A stretch of 64,000 nt of DNA from Ramlibacter sp. (GCA_016713005.1 JADJPY010000012.1:248001-312000), one strand, 5' to 3'; shown: positions 35,088-44,642, counted from the stretch's first letter. Program-made: numbers and translations. Notes: generated from the letters alone by a model not told the origin.

Positions 35088-36360
35088 CGAGATGTTCGCC
35101 GGCGAACAGGTCACCGGCGGATTCGCGCTCCCGAATGAGCCAGTGCTGGTCGCCATCGACCAGGACTTCGGCAGCCCGGCCACGGGTGTTGTAGTTGCTG
35201 GCCATGCTCATGCAATACGCGCCAGCCGACAGGACCGCGAGCAAGTCACCGCTGCGAACGGCGAGTTGCCGGTCGCGACCGATCCAGTCTCCGCTTTCAC
35301 AGATCGGGCCGACGACATCCCATGGCGAGGGGGTGGCGTCGCTGCGTGACAATGGCACGATTCCGTGGAAGGCTTGGTACATCGCGGGCCGTGGGAGGTC
35401 GTTCATCGCTGCGTCTACCACGCAGAAGTTTTTCTGTTCTCCGGTCTTGAGGTACAGGACTTCGGTCACGCACACACCGGCGTTTCCGACGAGTGACCGC
35501 CCGGGTTCAATCATCAGGAGACGGTCACCGTAGCCGCGCGCATCCAGGCGGTGCAAAAGTTGCGCCCACAAGGCATCCGCACGTGGCGGGGTGTCGCCGT
35601 TGTAGTCAATGCCCAGGCCACCCCCGAAATCAATATGCTCCAGCGCAATTCCGGCGTCCTCGATGGCGCCCACCAGATCGAGGATCCTGTCCATGGCATC
35701 CAGATACGGGGTCTCCTGGGTGATCTGTGAGCCAATATGGCAGTCGATTCCCCTGATCCTCAGCCCGGTGAGCCCGGCCGCATGCCGGTAGGCGGTCAAG
35801 GCCTGTTGATGCGCGATGCCAAATTTGTTTCCGCGCAGACCGGTTGAAATATAGGGATGTGTCTTGGGATCGACATCCGGGTTGACTCGGATGCTGATGT
35901 CTGCAACGACCCCTGCGCTGCGGGCGACTTCATCCAGCACATTGAGTTCCTGCTCGCTTTCGACATTGAAACAGCCAATGCCGGCCTCCAGTGCCAGCCG
36001 CATCTCAGCCCGGGTCTTGCCGACGCCGGAAAAAATGACCTTGGATGGATCGCCACCGGCCGCGAGGACCCGCTTGAGCTCTCCCCCGGAGACGATGTCA
36101 AAGCCACATCCAGCCCGTGCAAAAAGCTGCAGGATGGCCAACGACGAGTTCGCCTTCATGGCGTAGCAGATGCGGGCGTTTCGACCGGCGAAGCCGCGCT
36201 GGTACGCAGCAAGCGCTTCCAGCATCGAAGCCGCCGAATAGACAAACAGCGGCGTGCCGTAGGAGAGGGCCAACCCCCGCAAAGGAAGGCGTTCCACATG
36301 CAACTCTCCGTCGCGAAATGCGAAATGAGGTCCGCCGGGCAAGTTGTGCTCGTTGCTCAT
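35077..36360 (-). CDS. lysA: diaminopimelate decarboxylase
   Basis: A 427-residue PLP enzyme, the last step of lysine biosynthesis (meso-diaminopimelate to L-lysine). The PLP lysine is in CYAMKANSS near residue 68. Other motifs: HIGSQI, FGGGLGIDY, EPGRSLVGNAG, CESGDW, and the late GAYCMSMASNYNTR. Second gene of an lptM-lysA unit: its ATG overlaps the lptM stop (ATGA), the common arrangement in betaproteobacteria. Confidence 0.97.
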   Translation of the reverse strand: MSNEHNLPGGPHFAFRDGELHVERLPLRGLALSYGTPLFVYSAASMLEALAAYQRGFAGRNARICYAMKANSSLAILQLFARAGCGFDIVSGGELKRVLAAGGDPSKVIFSGVGKTRAEMRLALEAGIGCFNVESEQELNVLDEVARSAGVVADISIRVNPDVDPKTHPYISTGLRGNKFGIAHQQALTAYRHAAGLTGLRIRGIDCHIGSQITQETPYLDAMDRILDLVGAIEDAGIALEHIDFGGGLGIDYNGDTPPRADALWAQLLHRLDARGYGDRLLMIEPGRSLVGNAGVCVTEVLYLKTGEQKNFCVVDAAMNDLPRPAMYQAFHGIVPLSRSDATPSPWDVVGPICESGDWIGRDRQLAVRSGDLLAVLSAGAYCMSMASNYNTRGRAAEVLVDGDQHWLIRERESAGDLFAGEHLVTA

Positions 36361-36560
36361 GGGCGGGATACGCCCGATGCGGCGGTCGCAGGCGGTGCCG
36401 CGCTGGCGCCCGGGCGCAGGGTCTGAGGCAGTGTGGCCCTTTGGGCAGCGGACGGAGTGTCAGGCAAATACAAGGGGCCTTTTTGCCCGCAGGCCTGCAG
36501 TGAAGCCGCGCCACAGGCAAGGAAAAGGGCCATGACTAGAATCCGTGAACGTTGTTGCAT
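36357..36560 (-). CDS. lptM: LptM (YifL-like) small lipoprotein, LPS translocon maturation chaperone
   Basis: A 67-residue lipoprotein: short signal peptide ending in the lipobox LQAC, followed by GQKGPLYLPD, the diagnostic motif of the LptM/YifL family, and a proline/alanine-rich tail. In E. coli LptM assists oxidative maturation of LptD in the outer membrane. Its start lies only 12 bases from the divergent cyaY start, so its promoter overlaps the cyaY 5' end. It is coupled to lysA by an ATGA overlap. Confidence 0.9.
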   Translation of the reverse strand: MQQRSRILVMALFLACGAASLQACGQKGPLYLPDTPSAAQRATLPQTLRPGASAAPPATAASGVSRP

Positions 36561-36567
36561 GGGCCAA

Positions 36568-36573
36568 ATTGTA
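36568..36573 (-). promoter_or_regulatory. candidate -10 box of lptM-lysA
   Basis: Minus-strand TACAAT ends 7 bases before the lptM ATG, and its first base is the first base of the cyaY ATG on the other strand. A start 6-7 bases downstream would make lptM mRNA leaderless. The -35 region is weak. Confidence 0.4.
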
Positions 36574-36908
36574 TGACCGACCTTGAATTCATGGACCGCG
36601 CCGAGGCTGTCTTGCGGGCTGTGGAAGCAGGTTGTGACCGGATCAACGACGAGGGGCGGACGGATGTCGACAATCAGCGCGTGGGCGGCATGATCACCAT
36701 CACGTTTGAGGATCGCAGCCAGATCGTGGTGAATCTGCAAAAGCCCCTGCGAGAGATCTGGCTCGCAGCCAAAGCCGGTGGATTCCACTACCGCTTTGAT
36801 GCCGACCTGTGTCGCTGGACGGACAGCCGGTTCGGCGGGGAGTTCTTCGCTGACTTGTCCCGATTGGCCACCCTGCAAGCCGGGGTCAATCTGGGATTCA
36901 ATTCCTGA
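36573..36908 (+). CDS. cyaY: iron-sulfur cluster assembly protein CyaY (frataxin)
   Basis: A 111-residue frataxin-like protein that modulates iron delivery and desulfurase activity in Fe-S assembly. MTDLEFMDRAEAVLRAVEAG provides the acidic N-terminal helix; VGGMITITFEDRSQIVVNLQ, LREIWLAAKAGGFHYRF and CRWTDSRFGGEFFADLSRL are conserved beta-sheet and tail blocks. TAGAAT at 36537-36542 is a possible -10. The 3' end overlaps the convergent mrcA stop by 11 bases. Confidence 0.95.
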   Translation: MTDLEFMDRAEAVLRAVEAGCDRINDEGRTDVDNQRVGGMITITFEDRSQIVVNLQKPLREIWLAAKAGGFHYRFDADLCRWTDSRFGGEFFADLSRLATLQAGVNLGFNS

Positions 36909-39297
36909 AAAGATCCAGGATCCGCTTCTTCTCCTCGGCAGGAGGCAAGGGGATGGTCATGGGCGCGCCCGCAGTGCCGGCATCCTCCAGTCCCAGACTC
37001 GAGACGCCCGCGCCCCGCGCGTACTCGTCATAGAACCATTCGCCGCCGATATTGAGCACGCCCTCAGGGACAGGCGGCTCGGCAACCGGCAAGCCTTTTA
37101 GCGCCTGCTCCATGAAACCAATCCAGACCGGCAGGCTGAGTGAGCCCCCTGTCTCCCGGTCCCCGAGTTTGCGCGGATTGTCATAGCCCATCCAGACGAC
37201 GGCGGTCAACGTCGGGTGGTACCCGGCGAACCATGTGTCCATGGAATCGTTCGTGGTGCCGGTTTTGCCATAGATGTCCGAGCGCTTCAGCGTCGCCTGG
37301 GCTTTTGCCGCAGTCCCGGACCGCGTTACCTCCTGCAACAAGCTGCTCATCAAGAACGCATTGCGCGCATCCACGGCCCGCGCAGCCTCTTCCAGCGTCG
37401 GCGTCTGCACCTCCAGCAGGACTTTGCCCTTCTGGTCGACGATCTTGGAAATCACCCAGGGGTTGGTGCGGTATCCACCGTTGGCAAAAACCGAATAGGC
37501 GCTCGCCATCTGCAATGGCGTCACGGCGCCGGCTCCCAAAGCCATGGTGAGGTAGGGAGGATGCTTCTCCGCATCAAAGCCAAAGCGGGAGACCCATTCC
37601 TGTGCATGTTGCGGGCCGACTGCCTGCAGCACCCGGATTGAAATCATGTTTTTCGAGCGAGCCAGTCCCTTTCGAAGGGTCATTGGACCCTCGAAGGTGC
37701 CGTCATAGTTCTTGGGCTCCCAAGGCTGCCCTCCAGTGACGCCGGCGTCAAAGAAAAGGGGAGCGTCATTGACCACAGTGGCGGGTGTGAAGCCCTTTTC
37801 CAGCGCTGCAGAATAGATGAAGGGCTTGAAACTGGACCCAGGTTGGCGCCAGGCTTGTGTGACATGGTTGAACTTGTTTTTCTCGAAGTCGAAGCCGCCT
37901 ACCAAGGCGCGGATCGCACCCGTTCGTGGCTCAATCGCCACGAACGCCCCCTCGACTTCGGGCATCTGTGTGATTTCCCAGTTGCCCTTTGGCGTCTTCA
38001 TGGCCCGGATGATTGCGCCACGACGAATCTTGATATGCGGTGCCGCCTTGTCGGCCAGCCCGGACTGGGCGGCGCGAAGCCCTTCCCCTGAAATCTCGAT
38101 GACTTCCCCGGTCTGGCGCTCTGCAACGATCTTCTTGGGCGTGGCCTCCAGCACGATTGCCGACATGACGTCATCGTTGTCGGGGTGCTCCAGGAGCGCA
38201 TCGTCGATGGCGCTCTCCAGCTCCTTCGGATCGGCGGGCAGTGCGACAAACTTTTCCGGTCCCCGGTACACCTGCCTCTTTTCGTAGTCCATGATGCCCT
38301 TTCGCAGGGACCGGTACGCGGCGTTCTGTTCCTGGGCGCGAATGGTGGTGTAGACGTTGAGCCCACGCGTATAGGTCTCCTCGGCAAACTGGGCAAACAT
38401 GAGCTGCCGCACCGTTTCCGCGACGTACTCGGCGTGCACGCGAGAGGCGTCGGGACCGGTTCTCAGCTTCAGTTCCTCCGTCTTGGCCGACTGGGCTCGC
38501 TCGGCCGTGATGAAGCCGTTGTCCTGCATCCGTTCGATGATGTAGAGCTGGCGAGAGCGTGCCCTCTTGGGGTTGCTGATCGGGTTGTAGGCGGACGGTG
38601 CCTTGGGCAGGCCGGCCAGCATTGCGGCTTCCGCCACAGTGATGTCTTTCAGCGGCTTGCCAAAGTAACCCTCACAGGCCGCGGCGAACCCGTAGGCCCG
38701 ATTGCCCAGGAAGATCTGGTTCATGTAGATCTCAAGGATCTGGTCCTTGGTCAGCATGTGCTCGAGCTTGAACGTCAGCAATACCTCATAGATCTTGCGC
38801 GTATAGGTCTTTTCAGAGGAGAGGTAGACGTTGCGCGCCACCTGCATCGTGATGGTCGACGCTCCCTGGCTCTTGAGCCGGCCCAGATTGGCAAGCACAG
38901 CCCGCGTGAGCCCGATGTAGTCAATTCCGTTGTGGGAATAGAAGCGGGCATCCTCGATGGCCAGCACTGCGTCCTTCATGACTTGAGGGATTTCACGGAT
39001 CGGTGTGAAGTTGCGCCGTTCCTCGCCAAACTCCCCGATCAGGGTGCCCTCTGCTGAAAAAACCCGCAAAGGCAGCTTCGGCCTGTAATCCGACAGTTCC
39101 GAGATGTCGGGCAGGTTGGGATACGCCATGGCCAGGGCGATCGACACCATCATGACCCCGGCGACCACCCCGGCAACGGCAAGGCCCACCAGCCCCGCCA
39201 GAATGCGCAGGAACAAGCGCGGCAGGCTCAATTTTGCTGCGGCGACAGGGTGGGGTTGCTTTCCATCCGGACCAGATGGCGTGTTGGTATTGGACAT
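36898..39297 (-). CDS. mrcA: penicillin-binding protein 1A (bifunctional peptidoglycan synthase)
   Basis: A 799-residue class A PBP. One N-terminal membrane helix (FLRILAGLVGLAVAGVVAGV), glycosyltransferase domain with EDARFYSHNGIDYIGL and GASTITMQVARNVYLS, then an OB-like linker and a transpeptidase domain: SxxK in GSSFKPFIYS, SxN in SKNMIS, KTG in YGKTGTTNDS. A GTG at 39315 is in frame, but the -10 TATAAT at 39327-39322 would put the transcription start at about that base, so ATG 39297 (MSNTNTPSG) is chosen. Divergent from pilM, as in many Gram-negatives. Confidence 0.95.
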   Translation of the reverse strand: MSNTNTPSGPDGKQPHPVAAAKLSLPRLFLRILAGLVGLAVAGVVAGVMMVSIALAMAYPNLPDISELSDYRPKLPLRVFSAEGTLIGEFGEERRNFTPIREIPQVMKDAVLAIEDARFYSHNGIDYIGLTRAVLANLGRLKSQGASTITMQVARNVYLSSEKTYTRKIYEVLLTFKLEHMLTKDQILEIYMNQIFLGNRAYGFAAACEGYFGKPLKDITVAEAAMLAGLPKAPSAYNPISNPKRARSRQLYIIERMQDNGFITAERAQSAKTEELKLRTGPDASRVHAEYVAETVRQLMFAQFAEETYTRGLNVYTTIRAQEQNAAYRSLRKGIMDYEKRQVYRGPEKFVALPADPKELESAIDDALLEHPDNDDVMSAIVLEATPKKIVAERQTGEVIEISGEGLRAAQSGLADKAAPHIKIRRGAIIRAMKTPKGNWEITQMPEVEGAFVAIEPRTGAIRALVGGFDFEKNKFNHVTQAWRQPGSSFKPFIYSAALEKGFTPATVVNDAPLFFDAGVTGGQPWEPKNYDGTFEGPMTLRKGLARSKNMISIRVLQAVGPQHAQEWVSRFGFDAEKHPPYLTMALGAGAVTPLQMASAYSVFANGGYRTNPWVISKIVDQKGKVLLEVQTPTLEEAARAVDARNAFLMSSLLQEVTRSGTAAKAQATLKRSDIYGKTGTTNDSMDTWFAGYHPTLTAVVWMGYDNPRKLGDRETGGSLSLPVWIGFMEQALKGLPVAEPPVPEGVLNIGGEWFYDEYARGAGVSSLGLEDAGTAGAPMTIPLPPAEEKKRILDLFRN

Positions 39298-39321
39298 GGA
39301 TTGGGAGTTTCCCACTTCTGG

Positions 39322-39327
39322 ATTATA
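39322..39327 (-). promoter_or_regulatory. -10 box of mrcA
   Basis: Consensus TATAAT on the minus strand, 24 bases upstream of the preferred mrcA ATG. No strong -35 is seen at 16-18 bases. Confidence 0.5.
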
Positions 39328-39461
39328 AAAATGGAGTTGGCGGTGCTGGGTTGGCGCTCCGGGTGCCCGCGATGACCACAGTGTCAGGGTTGGACGCCTC
39401 TTTCGAGCCCTGAAACGTAGGCTTTTGGCAACGGTTTCAAATCTGAAAAACGGAAAAAACC

Positions 39462-39491
39462 TTTACGGCTCAATAATCTTACTGCTAGCAT
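39462..39491 (+). promoter_or_regulatory. candidate pilM promoter
   Basis: TTTACG, 18 bases, TAGCAT: each box matches sigma-70 consensus at four of six positions, in an A/T-rich stretch about 55 bases upstream of the pilM start. The 230-base mrcA/pilM gap holds nothing else that I recognise. Confidence 0.4.
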
Positions 39492-39545
39492 TCAAGTGAA
39501 TTCTTAAGTTTTTCGGGCGCTTGGCGCCTGCCACAGGGGACTGCC

Positions 39546-40625
39546 TTGATCTCACTGGGATCGTTGTTTAGCCGTCAGCCGGCCTCGTTGTTGGGGCTGG
39601 ACATCAGTTCTTCCAGCGTGAAGCTGGTGGAGCTTGGCCGGGACAAGGCGGGCAACCTGGTGCTTGAGCGTTGCGCCATCGAGCCTCTCGAGCGCGGCTG
39701 GATCACCGACGGAAACGTCGAAAAGTTCGACGAAGTGGCTGAGGCTGTCCGACGCTTGGTGAAGAAAAGCGGGACCCGCACGAAGAATGTGGCGATGGCA
39801 CTGCCTCCCTCTGCGGTGATCACCAAGAAGATCGTGCTCCCCGGCGGGCTTTCAGATTCTGAACTGGAAATCCAGGTCGAGTCCGAAGCCAACCAATACA
39901 TTCCCTTCTCGCTCGACGAGGTGAGTCTCGATTTTTGCGTGGTGGGTCCGAGCGCGACGTCCACGGGCGATGTGGAAGTGCTGATCGCCGCGTCCCGAAA
40001 AGAAAAGGTGCAGGATCGCGAGGGTCTGGCTGAGGCCGCAGGCCTGAAACCCGTGATCATTGATGTGGAGTCTTATGCCTCCCGCCTGGCTACGGGTCGT
40101 CTGATCCAGAGCCTGCCCAATGAGGGCAAGGACACCATGGTCGCGTTGTTCGAAGTAGGCGCCTTCACCACCAGCATGCAGGTGATTCGCAACGACGAGG
40201 TCCTGTACGACCGGGATCAGGCGTTTGGCGGCGCGCAATTGACCCAACTGATTGTGCGTCAGTATGGGTTCTCGCCTGAAGAGGCTGAAAGCAAGAAGCG
40301 CAGCGGTGACCTGCCTGAAGACTATCCCGGAGGCGTCCTCAAGCCGTTTGTGGACAGCCTGGCACAGGAACTCGGGCGCGCGCTTCAGTTCTTTTTTACC
40401 AGCACTCCGCACAACAAGGTGGACTACGTGTTTCTTGCGGGCGGATCCTCTGCGCTCCCCGGACTGAGTGAGGCCGTCACGCAACAAACGACCTTCGCCT
40501 GCAGCCTGGTGAACCCGTTTGACGGCATGCAGGTGGGCGAGGGCGTTCGTGAGAAGAAGATGCGGCGCGAAGCCCCCTCTTACCTGACGTCTTGCGGACT
40601 GGCCATGCGGAGGTTCATGCTGTGA
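39546..40625 (+). CDS. pilM: type IV pilus assembly protein PilM
   Basis: A 359-residue cytoplasmic actin-like ATPase that anchors the pilus alignment complex by binding the PilN N-terminus. Motifs: LLGLDISSSSVKLVEL (phosphate 1), KNVAMALPPSAVITKKIVLP, and the adenosine-side FLAGGSSALPGLSE. The start is a TTG at 39546 with AGGGGA a few bases upstream; the family start (ISLGSLFSR) supports it. The stop overlaps the pilN GTG start (GTGA). First gene of the operon. Confidence 0.95.
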   Translation: MISLGSLFSRQPASLLGLDISSSSVKLVELGRDKAGNLVLERCAIEPLERGWITDGNVEKFDEVAEAVRRLVKKSGTRTKNVAMALPPSAVITKKIVLPGGLSDSELEIQVESEANQYIPFSLDEVSLDFCVVGPSATSTGDVEVLIAASRKEKVQDREGLAEAAGLKPVIIDVESYASRLATGRLIQSLPNEGKDTMVALFEVGAFTTSMQVIRNDEVLYDRDQAFGGAQLTQLIVRQYGFSPEEAESKKRSGDLPEDYPGGVLKPFVDSLAQELGRALQFFFTSTPHNKVDYVFLAGGSSALPGLSEAVTQQTTFACSLVNPFDGMQVGEGVREKKMRREAPSYLTSCGLAMRRFML

Positions 40626-41263
40626 TCCTGATCAACCTGCTGCCCCACCGCGAAGCCGCGCGAAAGCGCAGGCGCGAGTCGTTCTATGTGTCTCTTGGTG
40701 CAGCGGCCCTGGTGGGTGGTGTCATCGCGGGTGCAGTATTCCTCTGGTACCAGGCACAGATAAGTGCTCAGCGATCAAGGAACACGGTATTGCAAAGCGA
40801 GAACGCCCGCCTGGACAAGCAGATCAAGGACATAGCCACACTTCAGGGTGAAATCGCGGCGTTGCGGGCCAGGCAACAGGCGGTGGAAGACCTCCAGTCC
40901 GACCGGAATGTTCCGGTGCACCTTCTGAACGAACTGGTTGCGCAGCTTCCTGACGGGGTTTATGTCAGCACCATGCGACAGGAAAACCTGCGCGTAACGC
41001 TTCAAGGCGTCGCCCAGTCAAACGAAAGAGTGTCCGAGCTGCTGCGCAATCTCGCCAACAGCAGCCCTTGGCTTGCCCGACCGGAACTGGTGGAAATTGT
41101 TGCGACAACGGTCAGTCTGAGCCCGAGAGATCAGCGACGGGTGTCCAACTTCACAATTCGGGTGGGTTTGAACCGGCCCACCAATGACGCCAAGGGGGAT
41201 GGTGCCGTCAACTCGGCCTCAAGGCCTGCAGGTTCCTCTTCGGCAGCAGCCGGCCCGAAATAG
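40622..41263 (+). CDS. pilN: type IV pilus assembly protein PilN
   Basis: A 213-residue inner-membrane protein. The INLLPHREAARKRRRESF N-terminus is the conserved PilM-binding peptide, followed by one transmembrane helix (about residues 23-43) and a periplasmic coiled coil and ferredoxin-like domain. The start is a GTG overlapping the pilM stop, which places INLLPHRE at the N-terminus as required. It pairs with PilO. Confidence 0.95.
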   Translation: MILINLLPHREAARKRRRESFYVSLGAAALVGGVIAGAVFLWYQAQISAQRSRNTVLQSENARLDKQIKDIATLQGEIAALRARQQAVEDLQSDRNVPVHLLNELVAQLPDGVYVSTMRQENLRVTLQGVAQSNERVSELLRNLANSSPWLARPELVEIVATTVSLSPRDQRRVSNFTIRVGLNRPTNDAKGDGAVNSASRPAGSSSAAAGPK

Positions 41264-41272
41264 GCGTACCTC

Positions 41273-41947
41273 ATGGCAAAAGCCCCCTCCTTCAAGATTG
41301 ATCTCTCCGGCGTCAAGTCGTCGCTGCAGTCTCAATTCCGTGGTTTAAGTCCAAATGACCCGTCATCATGGCCCTCGCTACCGCGGTATGGCCTGAGTTT
41401 GTTGGTCACCGTGGCGGTTGTCGGGGTCCTCTGGTTTGTCTGGTTGAGCAGTTCCGATGAAGAACTCCAGGCAGAGCGCGCCACCGAGGTGAAGTTGCGT
41501 GACGACTACAAGAAGAAAATTGCTCAGGCGGTCAATCTCGAAGCCCTGCGAAAGCAGCGCGAACAGGTCCAGCAGTACGTGACCCAGCTCGAAAAGCAGC
41601 TGCCGAGCAAGGCGGAGATGGACGCGTTGTTGTCAGACATCAATCAGGCCGGCCTGGGGCGCAGTCTGCAATTCGAGTTGTTTCGGCCTGGCAATGTCAG
41701 TGTCAAGGAGTACTACGCCGAACTCCCGATCGCCTTGCGTGTGACGGGTCGCTACCACGATATCGGGGCATTCGCTTCTGATGTCGCCAACCTTTCGCGG
41801 ATCGTCACCTTGAACAACCTGTCTGTCGTACCTGGCCGGGACGGCGCGCTCACCATGGATGCGACCGCCAAGACGTTCCGGTACCTGGATGCCGACGAAG
41901 TGGCGGCACAACGCAAGGCCGTACCTGCGCCAGGAGCCAAGAAATGA
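41273..41947 (+). CDS. pilO: type IV pilus assembly protein PilO
   Basis: A 224-residue inner-membrane partner of PilN: a short cytoplasmic part, one transmembrane helix (LSLLVTVAVVGVLWFVWLSS), a coiled-coil stretch (EELQAERATEVKLRDDYKKK) and the periplasmic domain with LLSDINQAGLGRSLQFELF and YYAELPIALRVTGRYHDIG. Starts 9 nt after pilN and overlaps pilP by 4 bases. Confidence 0.95.
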   Translation: MAKAPSFKIDLSGVKSSLQSQFRGLSPNDPSSWPSLPRYGLSLLVTVAVVGVLWFVWLSSSDEELQAERATEVKLRDDYKKKIAQAVNLEALRKQREQVQQYVTQLEKQLPSKAEMDALLSDINQAGLGRSLQFELFRPGNVSVKEYYAELPIALRVTGRYHDIGAFASDVANLSRIVTLNNLSVVPGRDGALTMDATAKTFRYLDADEVAAQRKAVPAPGAKK

Positions 41948-42489
41948 TCAAGACGATTGTGGTTGGGGCGGGTGTCGGGGTGCTGCTGGCCTTGGCGGGG
42001 TGTGGCGGATCCGGGCAGGAGGAGCTGCAACAGTGGATGACAGAGCAGCGCAACCTGACCAAGCCAAAGATCCAGCCCATTCCAGAGCCGAAAAAGTTCA
42101 CGCCTCAAGCCTACATGAAGGAAGGCGCAACAGAGCCTTTCAGCAACCAGAAACTGACCCAGGCGCTGAAACGGGAATCGTCACAGGCCACCGCGAACGC
42201 GGGCCTGATTGCGCCGGAACTGGCACGACGCAAGGAGCCTCTGGAGGCTTTCCCCCTGGATTCCATGTCAATGGTTGGCAGCATGCTCAACACGGGGCAG
42301 CCCGTGGCATTGGTGAAGGTTGACAACCTGCTGTACCAGGTCCGGATGGGAAATTACCTGGGTCAGAACTACGGTCGGATTACGAGCATTTCAGAGACAC
42401 AGGTTGGGTTGCGCGAGATCGTCCAGGACGCAGCCGGTGAATGGATAGAGCGCAAGGCGACGCTGCAACTGCAAGAGAGGTCCCAATGA
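41944..42489 (+). CDS. pilP: type IV pilus lipoprotein PilP
   Basis: A 181-residue inner-membrane lipoprotein linking the PilMNO platform to the PilQ secretin. Lipobox LALAGCGG near residue 20, a disordered proline-rich region (KPKIQPIPEPKKFTPQAY), then the beta-sandwich with PVALVKVDNLLYQVRMGNYL and ITSISETQVGLREIVQD. Overlaps both pilO and pilQ by 4 bases. Confidence 0.95.
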   Translation: MIKTIVVGAGVGVLLALAGCGGSGQEELQQWMTEQRNLTKPKIQPIPEPKKFTPQAYMKEGATEPFSNQKLTQALKRESSQATANAGLIAPELARRKEPLEAFPLDSMSMVGSMLNTGQPVALVKVDNLLYQVRMGNYLGQNYGRITSISETQVGLREIVQDAAGEWIERKATLQLQERSQ

Positions 42490-44642
42490 ACAAATACCTA
42501 CGGGCGAACGGTCTGGCACGCAGCCTCGCCATCGCGGCCATGCTCGCGCTGGCTGGTGTCGCTGCTCGCGCTCAGGGCGTGATCGAAGCCATTACAGGCT
42601 CGGTGCAAGGAGGCTCGGAGATCATCAGGATTGACCTGAGCCAACCGCTGACCGCAGTTCCTGCGGGCTTTGCGATTCAGTCGCCCGCACGCGTGGCGCT
42701 GGACTTGCCCGGCGTGACCAATGGCCTGGGCAAGTCACTGGTTGATATCAACCAGGGCAATCTCCGGTCGATCAATGTGGTTCAGGCAGGAGACCGTACC
42801 CGCGTGGTTCTCAACCTCAAGCAGTCCACGGCCTACAAGGCCCAGATTCAGGGCAAGACGCTGCTTGTGACCCTGGACCCGGTGGCCGCTCCGGCCGCTG
42901 CCGCTGCGCCACAGGGTGCATTTGCTGAGGGGCGCAACAACGATACGCTGCCGCTCAAGGACCTTGACTTCCGCCGCGGTGCCGACAGTGCAGGCAAGGT
43001 GGTGGTGGATCTGGCCAACAACCAGGTTGGCGTGGACATCCGTCAGCAAGGACAGACGCTGGTGGTGGAGTTCCTGAAGTCCTCTCTGCCCGAGGGCCTG
43101 CGCCGCCGGCTAGATGTGTCGGATTTCGGTACACCCATCCAGACCATCACGACCTTCCAGACCAACGATCGCGTCCGCATGGTGATCGAGCCCAAGGGCG
43201 CATGGGAGCACAGCGCCTACCAGAGCGACAATCAATTCGTCGTCGAAGTCCGCGCGCAGAAGGTGGATCCCGGAAAGCTCACCCAGGGCCCCGGCTACAC
43301 CGGAGAAAAGCTGTCCCTGAATTTCCAGAACATCGAGGTTCGATCCCTGTTGCAGGTGATCGCCGACTTCACCAACTTCAACATCATCACCTCGGAATCT
43401 GTCACTGGCGCCGTCACGCTTCGGCTCAAGGATGTGCCGTGGGACCAGGCCCTGGACATCATCCTGCAGGCCAAGGGCCTTGGCATGCGCAAGAACAACA
43501 ACGTGTTGTGGGTCGCGCCCAAAGACGAACTGGCTGCCAAAGAGAAGCAGGATCTGGAGTCGAAGGTGGCGATCCAGAGCCTGGAGCCTGTGCGCACTCA
43601 GGCCTTCCAATTGAACTATACGAAAGCGGCTGAAATCGCGGCCCAGCTGACAGCTGGCGGAGGTGGAGGTGGCACAGGCCCCGCAGCGCAGGCGGCTGCC
43701 TCGGGCCGCATCCTTAGCGCGCGTGGCAGCGTGATCGCCGAACCCCGGACCAACCAATTGTTTGTGACGGACATCGGTTCGCGCCTTGAAGCGGTCCAGC
43801 AGTTCATCGCCAAACTCGATATTGCGGTGCGTCAGGTCATGATCGAAGCGAGGATCGTCGAGGCGTCCGATACCTTTGGCAAATCACTTGGCGTGCGCTT
43901 GGGCGGTACCGACCAGCGCGGTGTCAAGGGCGGTGATGCCGGCTACGGTGTGGGCGGCGGCAATCGCGTTGCGTTCGGCGGGAGCTATGACGCGATGTCT
44001 GCAACGACTGGTGAAGGCCTGGGCTCGCTGACTTCCACCAACACCTCTTTTGTCAACCTTCCTGCTGTCGGGCAGGGTGGCTACGCGCCGTCAGCTTTTG
44101 CCATTTCGCTGTTCAGCTCTTCAGCCAACAGGTTCCTGAACCTTGAAATTTCCGCCCTGGAAGCAGATGGTCGCGGCAAAGTGGTGTCCAGCCCCCGCGT
44201 GGTTACCGCTGACCAGACACGCGCCCTGATCGAGCAGGGTACCGAGCTCCCCTATCAAGCTGCGACGTCCAGCGGCGCAACTGCGGTGACATTCCGCAAG
44301 GCCAACCTGAAGCTGGAAGTTACGCCGCAGATCACGCCCGAGGGCAACATCATCCTGGACCTGGACGTCAACAAGGACAGCGTCGGCCAGTCCACGGCAT
44401 CGGGCTTTGCCATCAATACCAAGCATGTCAAGACCCAGGTGCTGGTTGAGAACGGCGGTACGGTGGTGATTGGCGGCATCTTTGAACTGAGCGAGACCGA
44501 CAGTGTGACCAAGGTGCCTGTGCTTGGTGACGTCCCTGTGGTGGGCAACCTGTTCAAGACAAAGTCGCGCTCCAGCAACAAGCAGGAAATGCTGGTGTTC
44601 ATCACACCCAAGATCATTTCGGATCGCAGCGCGGTCCGCTGA
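42486..44642 (+). CDS. pilQ: type IV pilus secretin PilQ
   Basis: A 718-residue outer-membrane channel for the pilus. Signal peptide cut near AARAQG, two AMIN domains for peptidoglycan binding (residues about 30-270), an STN-type domain (LNFQNIEVRSLLQVIADFTN), a NolW-like domain and the secretin domain with VVSSPRVVTADQTRALIEQG and the late GGTVVIGGIFELSE. A Gly-rich insert (GGGGGGTGPAAQAAAS) lies in the NolW region. The ATG at 42486 overlaps pilP. Confidence 0.96.
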   Translation: MNKYLRANGLARSLAIAAMLALAGVAARAQGVIEAITGSVQGGSEIIRIDLSQPLTAVPAGFAIQSPARVALDLPGVTNGLGKSLVDINQGNLRSINVVQAGDRTRVVLNLKQSTAYKAQIQGKTLLVTLDPVAAPAAAAAPQGAFAEGRNNDTLPLKDLDFRRGADSAGKVVVDLANNQVGVDIRQQGQTLVVEFLKSSLPEGLRRRLDVSDFGTPIQTITTFQTNDRVRMVIEPKGAWEHSAYQSDNQFVVEVRAQKVDPGKLTQGPGYTGEKLSLNFQNIEVRSLLQVIADFTNFNIITSESVTGAVTLRLKDVPWDQALDIILQAKGLGMRKNNNVLWVAPKDELAAKEKQDLESKVAIQSLEPVRTQAFQLNYTKAAEIAAQLTAGGGGGGTGPAAQAAASGRILSARGSVIAEPRTNQLFVTDIGSRLEAVQQFIAKLDIAVRQVMIEARIVEASDTFGKSLGVRLGGTDQRGVKGGDAGYGVGGGNRVAFGGSYDAMSATTGEGLGSLTSTNTSFVNLPAVGQGGYAPSAFAISLFSSSANRFLNLEISALEADGRGKVVSSPRVVTADQTRALIEQGTELPYQAATSSGATAVTFRKANLKLEVTPQITPEGNIILDLDVNKDSVGQSTASGFAINTKHVKTQVLVENGGTVVIGGIFELSETDSVTKVPVLGDVPVVGNLFKTKSRSSNKQEMLVFITPKIISDRSAVR

